From assembly GCA_000686145.1 (NCBI GenBank), contig JMMB01000007.1:2046001-2110000 (forward strand): a DNA stretch of 64,000 nucleotides, written 5' to 3'. Both the position numbers and the translations under genes were made by a program. How positions within the stretch are numbered: position 1 is the stretch's first letter; the number at the start of each line of letters is the position of its first letter. The stretch is from Peptostreptococcaceae bacterium VA2. GTDB taxonomy: Bacteria > Bacillota > Clostridia > Peptostreptococcales > Peptostreptococcaceae. Below, in pieces: positions 57,520 through 64,000 of this stretch. The notes under the pieces were generated by a model, which saw only the letters and a program-made list of their open reading frames with translations, was not told the DNA's origin and made no database searches.

Positions 57520-58281
57520 TTATTTATTTAATACACTCTGTAATATCGCTATCTCTTCCTTAATTTTACTGGCCTCCACATTAAACTTCATCTTTTTATT
57601 AAACTGACTTTCTTTTTTTATCTTATTAATAATTCTTTTAAGCTCTTCATTATATGTATTAATTTTTTCTATAATTTCTTTAGTATCTTCTATCTTAGTC
57701 TTATCATCAGTAGTTTTATATTCACCAACTAGCTCTATATTTTGTAGGGTATAAATCCTATCGTCAATCATTTTATAGAACTCATAAAAATTACTATGTA
57801 TTAAACTACTTAGCTGAATAGAATTTAAAAACTTCTCACTTGTATCATCTAAATCTACTAAGTCTATCCAAGGTGTTGTATGAGATTGTTCTACAACAAC
57901 CTTGTTTTTATCAGACTTGCTAATTCTTTTAATAGCTGTATTTATAACTATCTTTTCATCATATTCAAATATAATTACTAAAGGACTTGGTATGTTATTA
58001 TTAATAATTTTAGATATTCTCTCTATTTTATCATCCTTTTTTAATATTACCTTCATATATCCAATAGCAAGATAATTATATTCTTCATTAACAAATATAT
58101 CTATATTTATATTACTTTTATCAAGTACATAAGTCATTTCTAATTTATCTATACACTCAGTAAATACCTTTTCATCATCTTTACTTAAATTCCCTTGTTG
58201 GTAAAATAGCTTCTTAGCTATCTTTTGACCTAGATATTTAACTTTTTCACTTACTTCTAATAACTCAAATATATTTTCCAT
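57520..58281 (-). CDS. DUF4391-family protein
   Basis: 253 residues. A mixed alpha/beta domain (~1-190: FTECIDKLEMTYVLDKSNI, PSPLVIIFEYDEKI, QSHTTPWIDL) is followed by a helical tail with a coiled coil. DUF4391 proteins are found beside SNF2-type helicases and type III-like Mod/Res genes in defence islands; their activity is unknown. Starts four bases after the SNF2-helicase stop, so the two are one unit. Confidence 0.7.
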   Translation of the reverse strand: MENIFELLEVSEKVKYLGQKIAKKLFYQQGNLSKDDEKVFTECIDKLEMTYVLDKSNINIDIFVNEEYNYLAIGYMKVILKKDDKIERISKIINNNIPSPLVIIFEYDEKIVINTAIKRISKSDKNKVVVEQSHTTPWIDLVDLDDTSEKFLNSIQLSSLIHSNFYEFYKMIDDRIYTLQNIELVGEYKTTDDKTKIEDTKEIIEKINTYNEELKRIINKIKKESQFNKKMKFNVEASKIKEEIAILQSVLNK

Positions 58282-58285
58282 TTTA

Positions 58286-61200
58286 TCACCTTATAATTAA
58301 ATATGATATTATCTCAAAATCATCACTATCATTATTACTTCCTTTAATTAAATTAGAAAGTCCTCCAAAACTAAATATACTTATAGTTTGTTGTTCTTCA
58401 ACTTTACCTAATATATCATCAGTAGCTTTAGTTAATAGATCTTTATACTTATCCATTTTTTTATTGTTTTTAGTTTCTTTATTAAATACTTCCACTAAAT
58501 CATTTATAACTTTACTTTTGCCACTGCACAATGATTTGTATATATCCAATATCTTTTTTATATTAGTATAGCTATATAATATTTCGTTGTCTTCAGTTAC
58601 ATAAACTAAATAATATGGGTATATAGGATTTTTATCATGCTCATCTTCATAACTTTCCATTCTCTTTAAGCAGAATATCACTCCAGGTTTAATTTCATTG
58701 TCTAATTTTTCATTATTATTTACAACTAATGAGTATATACCCGTTGGCGTTTCTTCTACATCATCCTCATATTTTTCCATTAGATGTATTAGGTCCATCC
58801 TAAAGTCATCCATTGTAAAATCTGTTAATGATACATTACCAGATACATCCTCTAAATCTATAACCTCTTTCTGAAGCTGTTCTAGCTGATTTTTTCTATA
58901 TTCTAAATCTTTCATTTCATTGCTATTTTTTGCTATTACATTTTCTTCTCCAGTAGCTGATATATCAAGCATCGTCATTCTTTGCTTAACACGTGTTTCT
59001 AAATTAATATATTCATCTAATTCTATCGAAGGCCAAAAGTTAACAAGTTGTATGCATTTATTAACACTTCCAAGTCTATCTACTCTACCAAAACGTTGTA
59101 TTATACGAACTGGATTCCAATGTATATCATAATTCACTAAATAATCACAATCCTGTAAGTTTTGTCCCTCTGATATACAATCTGTTGCTATAAGTATATC
59201 TATTTCTGATTTCATACTTATATTTAATTTATCTCTTTCTTTGGATCTTGGTGAGAAGTTTATAAGTATACTACTTAAATCTACCTTTTGAATCTTTAAT
59301 GTAGTTTTAGGATTATCACTACCAGTAACTATTGCAGTGTTAACATTATAATTTTCAAGTGCCCATTTACTTATATTTTCATATAAATATTTTGCTGTAT
59401 CTGCAAAAGCAGTAAATACTATAACCTTTTTATTACCTTCGTTTATAGGATTATTTATTTTATTACTTATTTGATTTTTAAGTGACTTTAATTTTTTATC
59501 TCTATTTGCATCTATTTGTTTTGCTCTATTTAATAAATTACTTAGTAAAAATCTATCATATTCTAAGTCTTGTTTCCATTTAATCATGTCTACATCACTT
59601 AAAAGAACTTTTACTTTATTACCTATCATAAAATCTTCTAATTGTTCATCTAAATTATCTATATCCTCTATATCATAGAAATACTCACCTTTAAAATTTT
59701 CTATTTTCTTTAAAGTGATTTCTATATTTGTAAGTACTTTTCCTAATGTTAATGTAAATGAATTAACTGAACTTTCTAGTCTTTTAAGTAAGCTTGACTT
59801 CATTAAATAAACAATACTACTTTCACGGTCACTTTGTCTTAGTACTGATTTTCCACCTTTTACTTTTGTATCATACTTAGCTGCATATGCATCTATCTTA
59901 TGAGGAAGCACATATTTCATAGGCGAATAAATAGCTAAATTTAATTTTAATATATCTGTATTTATAGATTTAAAAGAAGGAAACTCTCCCTTTAGGTCTA
60001 TATCTTCTTTTATATTTATAGGTTCTAATCTTTTTGGAAACTCACCTATATCACTTACATCATAATACTTTTCTATATGTTTTCTAGAACGTGCTATAGT
60101 TAATGAATCTAGAAGCTTAAAGTACTCCCAGTTAAGCATTTCTAGCAATTCTTCTGCCGTTCTATCTTCAACTGGTAGTTTACCCCACTTATTAAATGTA
60201 GATTGAGCTTTTGTAAGGGTTTTTTTTATACTTTCTATCTCAGCTGTTTTTTGTAATGCTTGATCATCACCTTCTGTTATAAATGCTATTTGATTTTTAA
60301 GGTCATCTAGCTTGTTATTAACAGGCGTTGCCGATAACATAAGTACTTTAGTTTTAATACCTGATTGTATTATATTGTTCATAAGCTTAGTGTAACGTGT
60401 TTCTCTGTCATTTCTAGCTTGATTATTTCTAAAGTTATGTGATTCATCTATTACAACTAAATCATAATTCCCCCAGTTTACATAATCTAAGTCTATATCT
60501 CCACTCATTCCACAGTCTCTAGATAAATCTGTATGATTTAATAAGTCATACGAAAATCTATCATTTCCTAATGGATTTCTAGTATCATTTTGTTGTCTAT
60601 ATACAGACCAGTTTTCTCTAAGCTTCTTTGGTGTTAATACTAAAACTTTATTATTTTTAAGCTCATAGTATTTTATAACCGCTAGTGCCTCAAACGTTTT
60701 ACCAAGACCAACACTATCTGCTATTATGCAACCTCCGAATTTTTCTATTTTATTTATAGCACCTATAACTCCATCTCTTTGGAAGTTATACAATTTATTC
60801 CAAACTATAGTATCTTTAAATCCAGTTCTAGATTGAATAACTTCTCTATCTTCATTTTCTTCTAAGAAGTTTTTAAATATATTCTGAAGTGTTATAAAGT
60901 ATAAAAATTCAGGTGAATTATCTTTATATAAAAGGTTTATCTTATTTAATATATCTTTTTTCACGTCTTTAACAAGTTCTTCACTTCTCCATATTTTATC
61001 AAATATAGTTTTTAAGTCTTTATTCAATTTTTCACTATCAGTAAATTGATTATGATTTATTAATGCTGAGTTAGTATATCCAAGTCCTGGTGCTGAAAAT
61101 GATGATCCTCCAGTTATACTTATGTCTTTATCTTCTTTGTTCTCAACATAGTATATAGACTCCCCTAGGCTTTTAGATATCATAGATTTTATTTCAGCTT

Positions 61201-61528
61201 TATTCTTTATCCATTTGGCTAATTCTCTAGCTATGTATGCTTGATTTAAATTGCTTTTATACGTAGTTTCTTCTTCTACTCCAAATACCTTATTTTCATT
61301 AGCTTTTATTTTTTCTTTTATGCTTTTGTTTTTATGATCTATGAATGTAGGTTGAGCAAATATAAATTTAAATTCTTCAACTTTACATAATTCTTCTTTA
61401 AGTTCTTCAAATGCATGAAGCGTAAAGTGTGCTGCTGCTATTGACAGTTTCGAATCTTTTTTTATATGCTCTTTCAGACAATCCCCTACCAAACCATATT
61501 GTTTGTTGTCTATTATTTTTTGTTGCAT
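58286..61528 (-). CDS. SNF2/HepA-type helicase with N-terminal PLD-like region
   Basis: 1080 residues. The first ~150 (AAAHFTLHAFEELKEEL, FKFIFAQPTF) resemble the phospholipase-D-like region found ahead of such helicases. Helicase motifs: Walker A ADSVGLGKTFEAL, DESHNF, LMLSATPVNN, and C-terminal IATDCISEGQNLQDCDYLV and QRFGRVDRLGS. It is a DNA translocase of the SNF2/HepA family used in several defence systems (for example DISARM DrmD is related in type). It may work with the DUF4391 protein and the Mod/Res pair on the same strand, interrupted here by the ABC-3C genes. Confidence 0.8.
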   Translation of the reverse strand: MQQKIIDNKQYGLVGDCLKEHIKKDSKLSIAAAHFTLHAFEELKEELCKVEEFKFIFAQPTFIDHKNKSIKEKIKANENKVFGVEEETTYKSNLNQAYIARELAKWIKNKAEIKSMISKSLGESIYYVENKEDKDISITGGSSFSAPGLGYTNSALINHNQFTDSEKLNKDLKTIFDKIWRSEELVKDVKKDILNKINLLYKDNSPEFLYFITLQNIFKNFLEENEDREVIQSRTGFKDTIVWNKLYNFQRDGVIGAINKIEKFGGCIIADSVGLGKTFEALAVIKYYELKNNKVLVLTPKKLRENWSVYRQQNDTRNPLGNDRFSYDLLNHTDLSRDCGMSGDIDLDYVNWGNYDLVVIDESHNFRNNQARNDRETRYTKLMNNIIQSGIKTKVLMLSATPVNNKLDDLKNQIAFITEGDDQALQKTAEIESIKKTLTKAQSTFNKWGKLPVEDRTAEELLEMLNWEYFKLLDSLTIARSRKHIEKYYDVSDIGEFPKRLEPINIKEDIDLKGEFPSFKSINTDILKLNLAIYSPMKYVLPHKIDAYAAKYDTKVKGGKSVLRQSDRESSIVYLMKSSLLKRLESSVNSFTLTLGKVLTNIEITLKKIENFKGEYFYDIEDIDNLDEQLEDFMIGNKVKVLLSDVDMIKWKQDLEYDRFLLSNLLNRAKQIDANRDKKLKSLKNQISNKINNPINEGNKKVIVFTAFADTAKYLYENISKWALENYNVNTAIVTGSDNPKTTLKIQKVDLSSILINFSPRSKERDKLNISMKSEIDILIATDCISEGQNLQDCDYLVNYDIHWNPVRIIQRFGRVDRLGSVNKCIQLVNFWPSIELDEYINLETRVKQRMTMLDISATGEENVIAKNSNEMKDLEYRKNQLEQLQKEVIDLEDVSGNVSLTDFTMDDFRMDLIHLMEKYEDDVEETPTGIYSLVVNNNEKLDNEIKPGVIFCLKRMESYEDEHDKNPIYPYYLVYVTEDNEILYSYTNIKKILDIYKSLCSGKSKVINDLVEVFNKETKNNKKMDKYKDLLTKATDDILGKVEEQQTISIFSFGGLSNLIKGSNNDSDDFEIISYLIIR

Positions 61529-61746
61529 AGTATTACCTCTTCCATTTTATATATTTTTCAAAATCACTTTTAATTACATAAATTGATGATTTTATAATAA
61601 CATGTATAAATAAAAAATCTAAAACTAGAATTAAAGAGTTCGTGTCTAGAATAATATTTCTATCACTAACTCTTTTCATGAATCTAATTTAGTACATTAT
61701 GAAACATTTCCAATTACCACTTAAATTTATCAAAATAAGTAATACT
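61529..61746. other. short gap with a hairpin
   Basis: AAAGAGTT (61633-61640) pairs with AACTCTTT (61668-61675), extended by GTG/CAC; a probable terminator of the upstream minus-strand module, with TTTAATTC on the minus side. Confidence 0.45.
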
Positions 61747-62502
61747 TTATGCCATAACTAATCTCAAATCATAATAATAACTAACGTACTCAAAGAATAT
61801 CGGCTCAAGCTCGCTTTTTTCTAGCATAGGTGACATTATCACTGGATAACTTTTATTAAACTCAAAAATCACCCTTCTTCCAACTCTTTCATCCTTACCT
61901 AGATCTGGTCTATTCTTTAACTTAGCTTTCATAATCTTGCAAAGATCATGATCATCTATAATATCTAAAATATTTAATAAAAACTTATCATTTCTAAATA
62001 TCTCATACTTGATTATATAATTATATAAATCCAAATTATCTATAATTAATTGATAATACCTTTTTCTTTCATCTTCATCTTCTACATTATCATTAATGTA
62101 TTGTGCGCCTATAATCAACTTGTAAATATAGTTCTCCCAGTCAAATTTTTTCACAACTATATTTTTAAAATTACTATGACTTTCAGCAATTTCTGGATAC
62201 GTTTCTAACAAGTAATCTCTTTTATGAACACAAAGTAGCGAATACCAAAACATTTCATCAAAATGAACATCACGATCTGTATCTAAATAATACTTTGATA
62301 TTATTTCAAAAGCTTCATGAAATAGCTTATTTTTTGTATCTTCATTACCTTTAGCTATATACATAGGAAAACTTGGTGCTTCTTTAATAAATGCTGTATT
62401 TTCTGTAAAATACTCTTCTTTATTCTTTATATTATCATTAAGAAAATCATTATAAAATTCTTCTTTATTTATATAGCTTTTCTTAAGTAGCCTAACTTCC
62501 AT
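61747..62502 (-). CDS. unidentified island protein, last gene of a three-gene module
   Basis: 251 residues, mostly helical and acidic, no membrane segment: FYNDFLNDNIKNKEEYFTEN, ...FDEMFWYSLLCVHKRDYLL, and GRRVIFEFNKSYPVIMSPML. I do not recognise the family. ATG overlaps the previous stop by one base (TAATG) with AAGGGGG upstream, so it is tightly coupled to its neighbour. Defence role only by location. Confidence 0.6.
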   Translation of the reverse strand: MEVRLLKKSYINKEEFYNDFLNDNIKNKEEYFTENTAFIKEAPSFPMYIAKGNEDTKNKLFHEAFEIISKYYLDTDRDVHFDEMFWYSLLCVHKRDYLLETYPEIAESHSNFKNIVVKKFDWENYIYKLIIGAQYINDNVEDEDERKRYYQLIIDNLDLYNYIIKYEIFRNDKFLLNILDIIDDHDLCKIMKAKLKNRPDLGKDERVGRRVIFEFNKSYPVIMSPMLEKSELEPIFFEYVSYYYDLRLVMA

Positions 62503-63344
62503 TACTTATATAACCCCCTTACTGCTGCTGTATATTTTTCTATTACTCTATCTGATATTAAATGAATAACTTCATCCATATTTTCCATGCTAACATCTTT
62601 TATAGCCTTTGCCTTCATTAGATTGTATAGCTTTAAATCTAGCCCTTCTTCTGGTACATCTATATCATCTAAGTATACTACTTCACCATCTTCACTATTT
62701 GTGTGAATGAATTTAAATATAGCTTTTTGCAGTCCCATATAAATATATGGATTGTTTAAAGTTCCACTTATATGTGAATCATTAAATTGTAGTTCTTCGT
62801 TCTTATAATTAATTATTATTGTTTCACTATTTAATTCTATCTTTATATCAGATTTTAAGCTTGAATCTACTTTCTTTTCAAATAGATCCAATGGCTTTGA
62901 TTGGCTTCCATCAAATGTAACTACATTAGAAAATCCTAATATAGAGTTTTTAGGTACTACTATTTCATTTTTAAATTCATTATAAAAAGAATTTAAGTCC
63001 AAGTTTTGTTCAAAATTAATTTTTTCTTTTGATTGTATTAATAATTGTAATACGGTTCTTTTACTTAGCGATATTCTAGACTTAGGAATATCTATATATT
63101 TTTGTCCTAAATTTATCTCAAAGAATTTATTATCTTTTGATTGTATTACTAATACTAACTTTGCCGCATTTTTTCTAAGTAAATTTGAAATAAAATCTGA
63201 GTCAATGTCACAATTTATTTCAAATTTATAGCCTTTTGTATTTTCATGTAAATCTATATCTAGTATAAAATTACTACTATCATAACTATTAGAGGTATTT
63301 GTTAGTATTGGATAAGGGAAGTTTGCATCTTTTTTATATATCAT
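62502..63344 (-). CDS. unidentified island protein, middle gene
   Basis: 280 residues from the ATG at 63344 (GGAGG upstream), one base after the previous stop. The first half is beta-rich (FILDIDLHENTKGYKFEINC, AAKLVLVIQSKDNKFFEI), the C-terminus helical, ending in SDRVIEKYTAAVRGLYK. It looks like a structural or adaptor protein; no catalytic motif is visible. Family unknown to me. Confidence 0.6.
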   Translation of the reverse strand: MIYKKDANFPYPILTNTSNSYDSSNFILDIDLHENTKGYKFEINCDIDSDFISNLLRKNAAKLVLVIQSKDNKFFEINLGQKYIDIPKSRISLSKRTVLQLLIQSKEKINFEQNLDLNSFYNEFKNEIVVPKNSILGFSNVVTFDGSQSKPLDLFEKKVDSSLKSDIKIELNSETIIINYKNEELQFNDSHISGTLNNPYIYMGLQKAIFKFIHTNSEDGEVVYLDDIDVPEEGLDLKLYNLMKAKAIKDVSMENMDEVIHLISDRVIEKYTAAVRGLYK

Positions 63345-63345
63345 C

Positions 63346-64000
63346 TTATACCTCCACATAGTATACAAATTTTAAAGCTCTATTATATGATTCCTTTAGC
63401 TTCAATTGAATTTGTACTATACCTTTTTGTATTTTAATATCTTTTATTGAGTTCTTTGAAACTGTTAACGTATTCTTATTTGACATATCTGTTGCGCTAC
63501 TATAATTATCATTCATATTAAATTCATTGGCATATTCTTTGCCCATACCATCAACTATAGATAGTGCTAAGTTACATTTACTAGCCTTTTTTATATCAGG
63601 ACTTTGAGACAAGTCAAATTTAATATATTCTTTATCTCCAACTATCAATCTTTCTACAATTTCTGGATGAACGCTATAGCTTTCTAATTCTTTTTCGCTA
63701 TCACCTTTTGTTTTTACTTTTCTAACTCTTGGTGGATCTGTAGGATCTTGTTTTTTCTTTGGATCTTTGTTAGTTTTTTCTTTTTTCTTTCTTACTTCTG
63801 GATTTACTTTTACTACTGTTGTTTCTTTATCGCCCTTACTTAGTTTTATTGTAGGAGTAGATTTTGATAGATCTTTTTTAAATTGATTTTCTACTATATA
63901 TAATATATCTGATGTATTCATAGCTCCATCAGTAGGGTTATTCTTTTTAACTGCTTCTTCTATTTCTTTTGTTATGGCTTTTACTAAATTACTTATAAAT
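63346..64000 (-). CDS. C-terminal part of a larger unidentified island protein (open at window edge)
   Basis: The frame runs from the stop at 63346 through an internal ATG (63921) without interruption to the window end, reading upstream ITKEIEEAVKKNNPTDGAMN, so the true start lies beyond 64000. The visible 217 residues have a Lys/Pro-rich linker (KKKEKTNKDPKKKQDPTDPP) and a beta-rich end (GIVQIQLKLKES). The layout would fit the tail of a GHKL/HSP90-type ATPase, but no ATPase motif is in view, so I leave it unnamed. Confidence 0.6.
   Translation of the reverse strand, partial: FISNLVKAITKEIEEAVKKNNPTDGAMNTSDILYIVENQFKKDLSKSTPTIKLSKGDKETTVVKVNPEVRKKKEKTNKDPKKKQDPTDPPRVRKVKTKGDSEKELESYSVHPEIVERLIVGDKEYIKFDLSQSPDIKKASKCNLALSIVDGMGKEYANEFNMNDNYSSATDMSNKNTLTVSKNSIKDIKIQKGIVQIQLKLKESYNRALKFVYYVEV

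Noticed and set aside
63346-63921. A complete 191-residue gene starting at the ATG at 63921
   Set aside because: The frame stays open upstream to the window end with protein-like sequence and there is no ribosome site before that ATG.

Overview
The window is low-GC, AT-rich DNA with strong AGGAGG-type ribosome binding sites, many TTG/GTG starts and dense intrinsic terminators. Together with the gene content (EFR1-type flavodoxin-ferredoxin, rubrerythrin, SstT transporters, VanR/S-like two-component genes, YczE, AEC) this suggests an anaerobic Clostridia member, most likely Peptostreptococcaceae (Paraclostridium/Romboutsia-like). The species is inferred; there is no rRNA in the window.

Layout. 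1-5.3 kb: a heterodimeric ABC exporter (one half cut by the window edge), a TPR protein and a glycosyltransferase. 5.3-8.4 kb: a decay zone holding an AbiGi-like phage-defence gene broken by a frameshift, a MerR regulator without its DNA-binding half, a tRNA/tmRNA 3'-end fragment, and a wrecked MarR/azoreductase pair; only a GNAT acetyltransferase behind a MerR-type promoter looks intact. 8.5-24.2 kb: two bacterial-PH membrane proteins, an FtsX-type ABC system, two near-identical sstT genes flanking a two-component system and a flavodoxin/ferredoxin gene, and a TetR-controlled MFS exporter divergent from an alpha/beta hydrolase.

24.4-30.4 kb is the most striking part: an eight-gene minus-strand operon. 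Four genes are interrupted by one in-frame TGA each, homology continues past every TGA, and each TGA is followed 12-19 nt later by a hairpin. I read these as selenocysteine codons. The products are a thioredoxin-like protein with a U-x-x-C motif, an ArsP-like permease, a small protein ending in Cys-Cys, two substrate-binding proteins, an ABC permease, an ABC ATPase and an organomercurial-lyase (MerB)-like protein with Cys-Sec at the MerB Cys159-Cys160 position. The set matches, from memory, the families named SaoT/E/C/B/P/A/L (selenocysteine-assisted organometal handling). The likely job is uptake, cleavage and export of an organometal compound.

30.5-40 kb: AEC transporter, HPr-like protein with an EEP-family hydrolase, YczE-like membrane protein, lipoprotein, a short ribbon-helix-helix protein, an rbsD remnant, a triplicated SH3b secreted protein, catalase-peroxidase KatG and rubrerythrin.

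40-64 kb is a defence island whose left edge abuts the C-terminal half of a HIT-family gene, suggesting insertion into that gene. It carries an McrBC-like pair, a RecD-like helicase-nuclease, a type III restriction-modification pair (Mod/Res), a three-gene ABC-three-component (ABC-3C) system, a DUF4391 protein with an SNF2-type helicase, and an unidentified three-gene module running off the right edge.
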